The notes below the pieces were generated by a model, which saw nothing but the letters and a program-made list of their open reading frames with translations, was not told the DNA's origin and made no database searches. A stretch of DNA of 48,521 nucleotides from CAMLHP01 sp035759745 (GTDB lineage Bacteria > Gemmatimonadota > Gemmatimonadetes > Gemmatimonadales > GWC2-71-9), in the NCBI GenBank assembly GCA_035759745.1, contig DASTUF010000093.1, forward strand, positions 1 through 48,521. The letters are read 5' to 3'. Below, one piece after another: positions 36,045-44,369 of this stretch (position 1 is the stretch's first letter; each line of letters starts with the position of its first letter). A program made the translations under genes and the position numbers.

Positions 36045-37310
36045 ATGATCACGCATCCCCGCAATCGTCGCGTTCTCTTCTGCACCGATACCTATCCGCC
36101 CCAGCTGAATGGCGTGAGTGTCGTGACGGCGCTGTCGGTCCAGGGCCTCGCCCAGCGCGGATGGCGCTGCGCCGTGGTCGCTCCCCGTTATCCCGCCGGC
36201 AACGGTGGTCCCGAGGCGCTCGCGGTCACCGGCGCCGAATCGGAGATGCTCACCGTACCCAGCACCGGGCTCCCGGCATATCCCGACATTCGGCTCAGCG
36301 CCCCGGCGCTCGGCGCCGTCGGCCGCCTGATGGACAACTTCCAGCCCGACCTGGTCCACTGCGAGACCGAGTTCGTGCTGGGCCGCATGGGACAGATCGC
36401 CGCCGCCCGGCGGAACATCCCGTGCGTGTCGTCCTATCACACCGACTTTTCGCGCTACGCCACCTCGTACGGCTGGCCCAGCCTGGCACCCCCGATCTCT
36501 CGCTACGTCGGACGGTTTCACCGGCGCAGCGCCCGGGTGTACACCCCGTCGGGCCCGGCCCGCGACGACCTGCGAGCATTGGGAGTCAACAACGTGGAAG
36601 TCTGGGGCCGCGGCGTCGACACCGAGCTGTTCAACCCGCACCGCCGCTCCCCGGAACTGCGCGAGTCGTTCGGCATGGGCAGCCGGTTCACCTTCCTGTA
36701 TGTGGGCCGGTTCGCGGCGGAGAAGAACGTGGAGGTGGTGCTGGAGGCCTTTGCCCGCGCCAGCGAGTCGCTGCCGCATGGCTTGATGCATCTCGTGATA
36801 GCCGGCGCCGGCCCGCTCGAGCGGACCCTGCGCGCCGTGGCGCCGCGGGGCGTGTCGTTTCTCGGCCAGCTCGATCGGCGCGCGGTGCTCCCCGACCTCT
36901 ACGCCAACGCGGATGCGTTCGTCTTCGCGTCGCTCACAGAAACACTTGGACTGGTGGTGCTCGAAGCCATGGCGAGCGGCCTGCCGGTGCTGGCTGCACC
37001 CGCCGGCGGGGTCGCTGACCACTTGCGCGATGGCGTGAATGGAATCGCCTGTGAGCCCGGCAATGCAGAATCGCTGGCGCGGGCCATGGTGCGGATGGTG
37101 GAGAGCCCCATTCAGGCGCTGGACCTGCGACAGGGAGCACGTCGCACGGCGGAGCAGCTCACGTGGGATGCGGAACTGGACCGGCTGGAGCTGAGCTACA
37201 GTGAGGTACTCCTCCGCCAGCCCCACTTCCCACTCCCCACTTCCCACTCCCCACTAATTCGGGAACCAGCAGCTGACGACCGTCCCCTGGCCCAGCGTGC
37301 TGTCGGCTGA
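36045..37310 (+). CDS. GT4-family glycosyltransferase (alpha-mannosyltransferase-like)
   Basis: About 421 aa. A Rossmann-like N-half begins VLFCTDTYPPQLNGVSVV, typical of MgtA/SqdX-type GT4 enzymes. The C-half has VGRFAAEKNVEVVLEAF and the donor-site motif ETLGLVVLEAMASGLPV. Likely product is a glycosylated lipid or wall component; donor and acceptor cannot be read. The C-terminal 30 residues are not family-like: they are encoded by a heptamer array (PTSHSPL-type repeat) and by antisense of the histidine kinase tail, so the original stop was probably lost to array growth. The start at 36045 is chosen from family alignment; an ATG at 35955 exists. Confidence 0.9.
   Translation: MITHPRNRRVLFCTDTYPPQLNGVSVVTALSVQGLAQRGWRCAVVAPRYPAGNGGPEALAVTGAESEMLTVPSTGLPAYPDIRLSAPALGAVGRLMDNFQPDLVHCETEFVLGRMGQIAAARRNIPCVSSYHTDFSRYATSYGWPSLAPPISRYVGRFHRRSARVYTPSGPARDDLRALGVNNVEVWGRGVDTELFNPHRRSPELRESFGMGSRFTFLYVGRFAAEKNVEVVLEAFARASESLPHGLMHLVIAGAGPLERTLRAVAPRGVSFLGQLDRRAVLPDLYANADAFVFASLTETLGLVVLEAMASGLPVLAAPAGGVADHLRDGVNGIACEPGNAESLARAMVRMVESPIQALDLRQGARRTAEQLTWDAELDRLELSYSEVLLRQPHFPLPTSHSPLIREPAADDRPLAQRAVG
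37222..37256. repeat. Period-7 tandem repeat, CCCACTT type (5 units)
   Basis: CCCACTT and CCCACTC alternate, ending in CCCACTA. On the minus strand this is the GTGGGAA family. The histidine kinase stop codon (minus strand TAG, 37254-37256) is part of the last unit, and the convergent glycosyltransferase reads through the array. Its G-rich strand is the minus strand, opposite to the arrays left of 24 kb. Confidence 0.9.
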
Positions 37311-38960
37311 GACCCGGCCGCCGTGGCTCTCCACCAGGTGCCGCACGATCGACAGCCCCAGGCCGGTGCCGCCCTCTTCCCGTGAGCGCGAAGGATCGGC
37401 CCGGTAGAACCGCTCGAAGATCCGCGGCAGGTGCTCCTGCGGGATGCCCGACCCGGTGTCCACCACGCTCAGCAGCACGCCGTCGTCCGCTTCCTCCGCA
37501 CGCACCGTGATGCTGCCGCCCGCCGGCGTGTAGCGCAGCGCGTTGTCTATGAGGTTGGAGAGCACCTGTCGCACCGCCTCGGCGTCGGCCTGGAACACGA
37601 TCTCGGTCGCGGGACTCTCCGCCTTCAGGTCCACAGCGAGCCCGGCTGCGTGGTCCGTGTGCAGTCCCACCGCATCCCGCACGGCGGCACCCGCCGACAA
37701 TGAACCGGGCGAGGGCTGCCAGTGGCCCGACTCGATTCGCGAGAGGTCCAGCAGGTCGTCCACCAGCCGGTGCATCCGGCGCGAGTTGGCGAGGATGGTG
37801 CCGAGGAATCGCTGCACCGTCGCGTCGTCGGGCGGGTCGGTGAGGAGCGTCTCCGCATAGCCCGAGATCGAGGTGAGCGGCGTCTTGAGCTCGTGCGATA
37901 CATTGGCCACGAAGTCGCGTCGCACGTTCTCCAGCCGCCGCACGTCGGTCAGGTCGTGCAGCACCATCACCGCACCACCCTCCGGCAGCGCCCGCGCATT
38001 CAGCAGCAGCGTCCGCCCGTCGAGCTCCACGGTGCGGCTCTGCGCGCTCGCCCCTTCGAGCGCCGCGTCCACCACTTCCCGCGCGGCCTTGGCCCGGAAC
38101 AGCGTCTGGACATCCGGCAGGGCATCGCCATTGGCGTAGCCCATCATCTCGCGCGCCGCCGAGTTGGCGGTGGTGATGTGGCCTCGCGCATCGGACGCGA
38201 TCACCCCTTCTACCATCGAATCCACCAGAGCCGCCGACTCCGCCTGCTCCCCCTTCAGCTCATCGAAGCGCTCGCCCAGCTGGCGGTGCATGTCGCGCAG
38301 GGCCTGCACCAGTGTGTCGATCTCGGTAATGCCTGACCGGGGAAATTTGGGTGGCATCCCCGACGCGATCGCATTGGCCGACTTCGACAGCATTGTGAGC
38401 GGCCGGGCCACCGACCGCGACAGCACCAGCGCCACGCCCAGCCCCACCAGCAGCGCCAGCGCCGCTGCGCCCAGCGTCGCCCGCCGGGTGCCGCTCACCA
38501 CGTCTTCGATCCGCGAGAGATCTTCCGCCAGCCGCACCACGCCCTGCGGCGCCGGCACCGCCACGTAGAGAAACTCCCGGTCCACCGTGGCACTCGAACG
38601 TCGCTCGCGGCCGGTGTCGCCCGCCATCGCCGCGGCGACTTCAGTGCGCGAGGCATGGTTCTCGACCGGTGGCAGCGGGCCAGGAGGGAAATCGCTGTCG
38701 GCCACCAGCACGCCATTGGAGTCGATCACCGAGATCCGGTGGCCCAGCGTCAGCGACATCGCGCGCACTCGGTCCTGCAGGTCCGCGCCGGATGACGCGT
38801 GCAGAGCCGTTGCCACCATCCCCGCTTCCCGCTGCAGGGTAGCCGCTATATCGTCTGCCATCTCGCTCCGGAGCGCACCCTCCGCCCGGATCACCAGTGT
38901 GGCCACCGCCAGCAGCAGCACCAGCACCATCGCCAACGCCATGCGCCGGGAGAACGTCAC
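37254..38960 (-). CDS. phoR: PhoR-type sensor histidine kinase
   Basis: About 568 aa. Two membrane spans (near 7-25 and near 150-170) bracket a periplasmic domain, followed by HAMP, a PAS-like domain (SMVEGVIASDARGHITTAN), the HisKA box VSHELKTPLTS with the phosphorylated His near 356, and the ATPase (NLIDNALRYTPAGG, DTGSGIP, GGTGLGLSIVRHL). Layout and pairing with phoB support PhoR, which senses phosphate status through Pst and PhoU. The start is a GTG overlapping the phoB stop (GTGA). Confidence 0.9.
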   Translation of the reverse strand: MTFSRRMALAMVLVLLLAVATLVIRAEGALRSEMADDIAATLQREAGMVATALHASSGADLQDRVRAMSLTLGHRISVIDSNGVLVADSDFPPGPLPPVENHASRTEVAAAMAGDTGRERRSSATVDREFLYVAVPAPQGVVRLAEDLSRIEDVVSGTRRATLGAAALALLVGLGVALVLSRSVARPLTMLSKSANAIASGMPPKFPRSGITEIDTLVQALRDMHRQLGERFDELKGEQAESAALVDSMVEGVIASDARGHITTANSAAREMMGYANGDALPDVQTLFRAKAAREVVDAALEGASAQSRTVELDGRTLLLNARALPEGGAVMVLHDLTDVRRLENVRRDFVANVSHELKTPLTSISGYAETLLTDPPDDATVQRFLGTILANSRRMHRLVDDLLDLSRIESGHWQPSPGSLSAGAAVRDAVGLHTDHAAGLAVDLKAESPATEIVFQADAEAVRQVLSNLIDNALRYTPAGGSITVRAEEADDGVLLSVVDTGSGIPQEHLPRIFERFYRADPSRSREEGGTGLGLSIVRHLVESHGGRVSADSTLGQGTVVSCWFPN

Positions 38961-39661
38961 CGCGAGCCCCCCTTGTCGGTCGCCCGGAACCGGTACCCGA
39001 AGCCGCGCGCGGTCTCGATCAGGTCGCCATGCTCGCCCAGCTTGGTGCGCAGCCGCTGGACGTGCATGTCGACCGTGCGGGTCTGGATGTCCGGCTGCGC
39101 GTCCCACACGGTCTCCAGCAGTTGCGGGCGCGATTGCACCCGGCCTCGCCGTTCCATCAGCGTGAGCAGCAGCTTGTACTCGGTCGCAGTGAGCGTGAGT
39201 TCCTTTCCGTCCACCGTCACCCGGTGAGCCGATCGGTCCACCCGGACCGGCCCTGCAGCCAGTGTTGAACCCGCCGACACCGCCGGCGACGCCAGCCGCC
39301 GCAGCAGCGCCCCCACCCTGAGCGCCAGCTCCGCGGGAGAGAACGGCTTGGTGAGGTAGTCATCCGCACCCAGCGACAACCCCCGAATGCGATCGACTTC
39401 CTCCCGCCGGGACGTGAGAAGGATGACCCCCACTTCGCGCGTCTCATCGAGGCGTCGCAGTTCCTGCAGCACGTCCCACCCCGACACCCCAGGCAGCATC
39501 AGGTCCAGCACCACCACATCGGGGCGCTCCTCCCGCGCGGCCTTCAACGCCTCGGTGCCGTTGGCGGCGGTGGAGACGCGGTATCCTGCGCGCGCCAGGT
39601 GGTACGCCACCAGCGCGGTGATATCGGGTTCGTCATCGACCACCAGGATTCGGTGTGTCAT
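38957..39661 (-). CDS. phoB: PhoB-type response regulator
   Basis: A 234-aa OmpR/PhoB-family regulator. The receiver has Asp9-Asp10, the phospho-acceptor Asp53 in VVVLDLMLPG, and Lys near 104 in DYLTKPFSP. The C-terminal winged helix shows LTATEYKLLLTLMERRGRV and the recognition region RTVDMHVQRLRTKLG. It probably binds the Pho-box-like repeat near the pst operon. Coupled to both neighbours: its ATG overlaps the arsR stop (ATGA) and its stop overlaps the phoR GTG. Confidence 0.93.
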   Translation of the reverse strand: MTHRILVVDDEPDITALVAYHLARAGYRVSTAANGTEALKAAREERPDVVVLDLMLPGVSGWDVLQELRRLDETREVGVILLTSRREEVDRIRGLSLGADDYLTKPFSPAELALRVGALLRRLASPAVSAGSTLAAGPVRVDRSAHRVTVDGKELTLTATEYKLLLTLMERRGRVQSRPQLLETVWDAQPDIQTRTVDMHVQRLRTKLGEHGDLIETARGFGYRFRATDKGGSR

Positions 39662-40017
39662 GCGGTGCGGACTCGGCTCTCGGTGTGGGTGCGGCTGCGC
39701 TCGGCGGCGCGCTCGCGCTCGCTGCGCAGGCCCTCTTCTGCTGGCATCGCGTCCAGGATGGCGCTCAACAGCCGGCCCGACGCACCACCCCCGCGCCGCA
39801 ACCGGTACAGCACGAACTGCGCAATCGGCGTGTCCCGCACCAGGTCCGCCTTTCGCAGCACCTGAAGGTGCCGCGAAACCGTGGGTTGCGGCAGATCGAG
39901 CACCGCCTGCAGGTCGGACACGAACAACGGTGCCGCCGCCAGGCAGTTCAGGATCCGCAGCCGGGTCGGCTCAGCGACCGTCAGCAGCAGCTCGGTAGTG
40001 GGAATGGCTGTCCTCAT
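39658..40017 (-). CDS. ArsR-family transcriptional regulator
   Basis: A 119-aa winged-helix regulator. Helix-turn-helix signature: AEPTRLRILNCLAAAPLFVS and LPQPTVSRHLQVLRKADLV. There is no Cys pair of the metal-sensing ArsR type, so the effector is unknown. It is the first gene of the phoB-phoR operon, which is unusual, and it may control that operon. The region before it holds a dyad that overlaps its own start codon (ATATG...CATAT) and a second dyad nearer the nucleotidase gene. Confidence 0.9.
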   Translation of the reverse strand: MRTAIPTTELLLTVAEPTRLRILNCLAAAPLFVSDLQAVLDLPQPTVSRHLQVLRKADLVRDTPIAQFVLYRLRRGGGASGRLLSAILDAMPAEEGLRSERERAAERSRTHTESRVRTA

Positions 40018-40033
40018 ATGCGCAGGAACATAT
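40016..40033. promoter_or_regulatory. Candidate operator overlapping the arsR-type start codon
   Basis: ATATG and CATAT form an inverted repeat with 8 bases between, in an AT-rich patch of otherwise high-GC DNA. One arm contains the ATG of the ArsR gene. ArsR-family proteins bind such short AT-rich dyads, so self-control is possible. Confidence 0.35.
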
Positions 40034-40045
40034 ATACGCTCAACC

Positions 40046-40076
40046 GAATATAGGCAAGGGCGGCCATGCTATATTC
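40046..40076. promoter_or_regulatory. Perfect 8-bp dyad between arsR and 5'-nucleotidase genes
   Basis: GAATATAG and CTATATTC, exact inverted repeat separated by 15 bases. It sits in the divergent gap and overlaps a TATATT -10-like sequence (40070-40075) and the 5'-nucleotidase start at 40066. It could be an operator or two opposed -10 elements. Confidence 0.45.
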
Positions 40077-41724
40077 TCGCCCCATGCTCTCCGGCTTGCT
40101 GCTGCTCGCGGCGCTGGCCGCGCCTCCGCCCGACACCACCCATCTCGTCCTGGTCGCGACCACCGATGTCCATGGTCGCGCCTACGGCTGGGATTACGTC
40201 ACCGACCGTCCCTTCGGCGGGGGCCTGGCGCGAGTCGCGACCGTCGTTGATTCTCTCCGGGCCCGCTATCCCGGCCGCGTGCTCATGTTCGATTCGGGCG
40301 ACCTGATCCAGGGTGACCCTTTCGCTGCTGTCGCCGCCGCCGACACCACACCCGGTGGCAACGCCGTCATCCGGGCGATGAACCTGGTCGGCTACGACGC
40401 CGCCACGCTCGGCAATCACGAGTTCAACTGGGGACTCGAAACCCTGTTTCGGGCCCTCGGTGCCGCAAGCTATCCCGTCGTCAGCGGCAATATCATCGCT
40501 CTTCCCGGCGATACGCTCCTGTACCGCCCGTACGTGGTGCTCCAGCGCGCCGGCGTCCGCGTTGGTGTGAGCGGATTCACCACTCCGGGAGTCATGGTCT
40601 GGGACCGGGAGAACGTCCGGGGCAGGGTGCGCGTGGACCCCATCGAATCTCGCGCCGGCGACGTGCTCCGCAATGTGCGCCGCGATGCGGACTTCTCCAT
40701 CGTGCTCATCCACAGTGGTATGGAAGGCGAGGCCTCGTACGACACCTCCGGCATCGGGCCCGAGGACGTCGCCGCACGCCTCGCTCAGCTCCCCGACAAG
40801 CCCGACCTTGTCGTGGTGGGGCACTCCCATCGCGAGATGCGCGACTCGGTGCTCAACGGCGTCCACTTCATCCAGCCCCGGAACTGGGCCCAGGGCGTGG
40901 CTGTGATGCACGTGTCCCTCGTACGCGGCGAAAGCGGCTGGCGTCCGGTCAGCTGGAAGGGTGAGTCGGTGCCACTGGCTGACGTGCGCCCCGATCCCCG
41001 CATCACAACTGCGCTGGCCGGCGCGCACGACAGCACCCGCGCCTGGGCCACCCGACCGCTCGCCACGGCGCCCGTCGCCATGCCGGCCGTGGGAAGTCGC
41101 GCTGGTCCGACCCCCATCATCGGCTTCATCCACGCCGTGCAGAAGCGCCGCACCGGTGCCGAGCTCTCGATCGCCTCGGCATTCAACCTCGCCGGCGGAT
41201 TCCCGGCCGGTGATGTGCGTCGCGCCGACGTCGCCAGTATCTACCCCTACGAGAACTCACTCCGCGCCATTCGCATCTCCGGCGCTGCGCTCCGCGCCCT
41301 CCTCGAGCGCAGCGCCGAGTACTATCAGGTGGATGCATCCGGCACCGTCAGCGTCAATCCTGACATGCCCGGCTATAACTTCGACATGGTCTCGGGCGCC
41401 ACCTACCAGATCGACCTGAGCCGCCCACCCGGTCATCGCATCGTCGGTCTCGCTGTTGGCCGCCGAGCCGTCGAGCCGTCCGATAGCCTTGCCCTCGCCA
41501 TCAACAGCTATCGGCAGGGCGGGGGAGGCGGCTACGACATGCTGCGCGACGCGCCGGTCATCTACGACAAGGCCGAAAACATAGCCGACCTCCTGGCCGA
41601 CGAGCTCGAGCGGATGGGTACCGTGATCGCCGCCGACTACACCGAGGACAACTGGCGCATCGTCCCCGAGTCGGCCGCTCGGCAGGTGCGGGCCCTGGTA
41701 CGGCGCGCAACAGGTACCCCATGA
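40066..41724 (+). CDS. Secreted 5'-nucleotidase / UshA-type metallophosphatase
   Basis: About 552 aa. A short signal peptide (SGLLLLAALAAPPP) precedes a metallophosphatase domain with the dinuclear metal motifs TTDVHGR, DSGDLIQGDP, GNHEFNWG, and VGHSHRE. The C-terminal substrate domain has YPYENSLRAIRISGAALRALL. It would dephosphorylate nucleotides in the periplasm, feeding nucleosides to the transporter and enzymes encoded by the same operon. The start at 40066 has a weak AAGGG site and gives a basic signal n-region; an ATG at 40084 close behind a TATATT box is the alternative, possibly leaderless. A short octamer repeat lies in the C-domain. Confidence 0.92.
   Translation: MLYSRPMLSGLLLLAALAAPPPDTTHLVLVATTDVHGRAYGWDYVTDRPFGGGLARVATVVDSLRARYPGRVLMFDSGDLIQGDPFAAVAAADTTPGGNAVIRAMNLVGYDAATLGNHEFNWGLETLFRALGAASYPVVSGNIIALPGDTLLYRPYVVLQRAGVRVGVSGFTTPGVMVWDRENVRGRVRVDPIESRAGDVLRNVRRDADFSIVLIHSGMEGEASYDTSGIGPEDVAARLAQLPDKPDLVVVGHSHREMRDSVLNGVHFIQPRNWAQGVAVMHVSLVRGESGWRPVSWKGESVPLADVRPDPRITTALAGAHDSTRAWATRPLATAPVAMPAVGSRAGPTPIIGFIHAVQKRRTGAELSIASAFNLAGGFPAGDVRRADVASIYPYENSLRAIRISGAALRALLERSAEYYQVDASGTVSVNPDMPGYNFDMVSGATYQIDLSRPPGHRIVGLAVGRRAVEPSDSLALAINSYRQGGGGGYDMLRDAPVIYDKAENIADLLADELERMGTVIAADYTEDNWRIVPESAARQVRALVRRATGTP
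41463..41478. repeat. Short period-8 repeat in the 5'-nucleotidase gene (2 units)
   Basis: GCCGAGCC and GTCGAGCC, which on the minus strand are GGCTCGAC and GGCTCGGC, the same octamer family as the arrays left of 24 kb but on the other strand. Encodes a Ala-Val-Glu-Pro-Ser stretch. Confidence 0.55.
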
Positions 41725-41945
41725 CCGCCACCATTCGCGTATTCGTCAACGAAAAGCCGGTGACGGTGCCGGCCGGGGCTCGGGTCCGCGACGCACTCAC
41801 AGCGGCCGGCCTCGCCGGCGACCCGGGTGCCATGCAGGTCACCGACGCCCGCGGCCTGCCGGTTGCTCCCGATGCCGAACTCGGCCCCGGCACTATCCTT
41901 CGGGCATTCTCGTCCGCTCGCCGGGTGCCCGATGATCACGCCTGA
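41721..41945 (+). CDS. Small beta-grasp (ThiS/MoaD-like) protein in the purine operon
   Basis: A 74-aa product that begins IRVFVNEKPVTVPAGARVRDAL, like the first strands and helix of ubiquitin-like sulfur carriers or of 2Fe-2S ferredoxins. It has no C-terminal Gly-Gly and no Cys cluster, so it is neither a usual sulfur carrier nor a ferredoxin. Start ATG overlaps the nucleotidase stop (ATGA) and its end overlaps the adenosine deaminase start by 14 nt, so it is surely co-translated. The role is unknown; it may be an adapter. Fold is inferred from the N-terminal pattern. Confidence 0.65.
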   Translation: MTATIRVFVNEKPVTVPAGARVRDALTAAGLAGDPGAMQVTDARGLPVAPDAELGPGTILRAFSSARRVPDDHA

Positions 41946-42957
41946 TCTGCTCCGCCGCCTGCCCAAGGCGGAGCTGCATGTGCATCTCGACGGTTCGCTG
42001 CGGCCCGAGACCATGCTGGACCTGGCCTCCACCGCCGGCGTGGAGCTGCCGACGCGCGATGTGGACGGCCTCCGCCACTACATGCGAGTGGATGACGCCC
42101 GCCACCTCGAGGACTATCTCGCTCGCTTCGAGCTGACTATCGCCCTGCTGCAGACCCCGGAAGCGCTCGAGCGCGTGGCGTGGGAGATGTGCCAGGATGC
42201 CGCCGCCGATGGCGTGCGCTACCTCGAGGTCCGCTATTGCCCCTGGCTCAGCCGACGCGGCGGCATGACGCCCGATGAGATCCTCGACGCCGAGTGGCGC
42301 GGCCTTCAGCGTGGCGCATCAGACTTCGGCGTCACCGCGCGCATCATCAATTGCGCGCTGCGTCAGCTCGAGCCCGCCGTTTCGCTCGAGATCGCCGAAG
42401 CCTCGGTCGCGCATCGCGATCGCGGCGTGGTGGGGTTTGACCTCGCCGGCGGCGAGCTGGGGCGCCCGCCCGCTCGGCACGTCGCGGCGTTCGACGCGGC
42501 CGTGGCCGGAGGGCTGGCGGTGACGGTGCACGCCGGCGAGGGTGCCGGCGCCGAGTCGGTGGCGGAGGCGGTTCATCGTTGCCATGCGGCCCGCATCGGC
42601 CACGGCACCAGGCTGCGCGAGGATCGCGTGCTGCAGGACTACGTGCGCGACCGCCGCATCGCCATCGAGACCAATATCACCAGCAACCTGCAGACCCGCG
42701 TCGTGCGGCGCGCCGCCGAGCATCCCGTGCGCGAGTATTTCGACGGCGGCCTCAACGTCACGCTCTGTACCGACAACTGGCTCATGAGCGGCGTCACGCT
42801 CAGCGGCGAGTACTGGCTGGCCCACTCTGAACTGGGTTTCACGCGAGGGGAGATCGACCAGATGATCCTCAACGGCTTTGCCAGTGCCTTCCTGCCCTGG
42901 CCGGAACGGGTCCGGCTGCTCGACGACGTGCGCGCCGAGCTGGAGTCCGTCCAGTGA
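41932..42957 (+). CDS. add: Adenosine deaminase
   Basis: About 341 aa. Converts adenosine to inosine and ammonia. Zinc and catalytic motifs: AELHVHLDGSLRPE, HAGEGAGAES, IGHGTRL and LCTDNWLMSG. In the last one the usual second Asp after TD is Asn, a known variation in one branch of the family. Next to a nucleoside transporter and purine nucleoside phosphorylase gene, so it probably works in salvage from external nucleosides. The start overlaps the small upstream gene by 14 nt; the following gene starts on a GTGA overlap. Confidence 0.94.
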   Translation: MITPDLLRRLPKAELHVHLDGSLRPETMLDLASTAGVELPTRDVDGLRHYMRVDDARHLEDYLARFELTIALLQTPEALERVAWEMCQDAAADGVRYLEVRYCPWLSRRGGMTPDEILDAEWRGLQRGASDFGVTARIINCALRQLEPAVSLEIAEASVAHRDRGVVGFDLAGGELGRPPARHVAAFDAAVAGGLAVTVHAGEGAGAESVAEAVHRCHAARIGHGTRLREDRVLQDYVRDRRIAIETNITSNLQTRVVRRAAEHPVREYFDGGLNVTLCTDNWLMSGVTLSGEYWLAHSELGFTRGEIDQMILNGFASAFLPWPERVRLLDDVRAELESVQ

Positions 42958-44369
42958 GCGCACTCCTGCTGCTGCAAGGCGCCGTCGACAGCCTGGCGCC
43001 AGTCGCGGACACCGTGCTCACCGCCGCCCAGCGGCTGGATGCCGCTCGCGCCGGACTCGACACGCCCCTCGCTGCTCGCCTGATGGGAGTGGTTGGGCTC
43101 GCCGTGATGATCGGGCTCGCGGTGCTGCTGAGCTATGATCGCCGCCGCATCCCCTGGCGCCTGGTCGCGATCGGGCTAGGCATCCAGCTCGCCTTCGGCC
43201 TCATCGTCCTCAAGTTCGGCCCTGGCCGTGCCTTCTTCGACGTCGTCGGCCGCGCGGTGACCGGGCTGCTCGCCTTCCAGGAGGAAGGCGCGCGCTTTGT
43301 CTTCGGCAACCTGGTGCAGTCCAACGTGCCGGTGGGCACACCGGGCACTGGCGGCGCCCTCGACACCACCGCCGGCTTCATCGCCAACACCGGCGCGTAC
43401 TTCGCCTTCAACGTGCTGCCGACCATCATTTTCTTCTCCGCCCTGATGTCGGTGCTGTACTACCTCAACATCATGCAGCTGGTGGTGAAGGGTATCGCGT
43501 GGGTCATGCAGAAGACGCTCGGCACTTCCGGTGCGGAGACTCTCTCGGCATCGGGCAACATCTTCCTCGGCCAGACCGAGGCCCCGCTCCTGATCAAGCC
43601 GTTCGTGAAGGACATGACCTCGTCGGAACTGAACACCGTCATGGTGGGTGGCTTCGCCACGGTCGCCGGCGGGGTGATGGCGGCGTACATCGGCATGCTC
43701 GCCGGCTACTTTCCCAACATCGCCAGTCACCTCCTCGCCGCGAGCGTGATGAACGCGCCTGCCGGCCTCTACCTCTCCAAGATTCTTCGCCCGGAAGTGG
43801 ACGTGCCGGTGACCCGTGGCTCGCTCGACCTCCGGGTGGAGAAGACCGACTCGAGCGTCATCGAATCGGCCGCCAACGGCGCCGCCCAGGGCATGCAGCT
43901 CGCCCTCAACGTTGCCGCAATGCTCATGGCCTTCGTGGCCCTGGTGGCGCTGCTCAACTTCGGCCTCGGGTGGGCCGGCGGGCTGCTGGGCCATCCCGAG
44001 CTGAGCCTGCAGGGCATCCTCGGATTCGTGCTGCGGCCGCTGGCCTGGGTGATGGGAGTGCCGTGGGAAGACACCGCCTACGTCGGCGGCCTGATCGGCG
44101 TGAAGACCACGCTCAACGAGTTCGTGGCCTACGCCCAGTTCGCCGGTGACCTCACCGGCGGCGTGGCGCTCCAGCCCCGCAGCGCCATCATCCTCACCTA
44201 CGCGCTGCTCGGCTTCGCCAACTTCTCGTCCATCGCCATCCAGATCGGCGGCATCGGCGGCCTCGCGCCCGAGCGCCGGGGAGAGATCGCACGCCTCGGA
44301 CTCAGGGCCATGATCGCCGGCAATCTCGCGGCGTTCACCTCTGCCGCCATCGCGGGGATGCTGGTGTGA
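42954..44369 (+). CDS. nupC: Concentrative nucleoside transporter (NupC/CNT family)
   Basis: A 471-aa membrane protein of the CNT family, which imports nucleosides with a proton or sodium gradient. Family segments visible: GNIFLGQTEAPLLIKPFV, GGFATVAGGVMAAYIGM, LLAASVMNAPAGLYLSKIL, GVKTTLNEFVAYAQF. About 10 spans. GTG start overlaps the deaminase stop. The N-terminal 45 residues are extra, with a charged stretch. It supplies adenosine and inosine to the enzymes of the operon. Confidence 0.94.
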   Translation: MSALLLLQGAVDSLAPVADTVLTAAQRLDAARAGLDTPLAARLMGVVGLAVMIGLAVLLSYDRRRIPWRLVAIGLGIQLAFGLIVLKFGPGRAFFDVVGRAVTGLLAFQEEGARFVFGNLVQSNVPVGTPGTGGALDTTAGFIANTGAYFAFNVLPTIIFFSALMSVLYYLNIMQLVVKGIAWVMQKTLGTSGAETLSASGNIFLGQTEAPLLIKPFVKDMTSSELNTVMVGGFATVAGGVMAAYIGMLAGYFPNIASHLLAASVMNAPAGLYLSKILRPEVDVPVTRGSLDLRVEKTDSSVIESAANGAAQGMQLALNVAAMLMAFVALVALLNFGLGWAGGLLGHPELSLQGILGFVLRPLAWVMGVPWEDTAYVGGLIGVKTTLNEFVAYAQFAGDLTGGVALQPRSAIILTYALLGFANFSSIAIQIGGIGGLAPERRGEIARLGLRAMIAGNLAAFTSAAIAGMLV

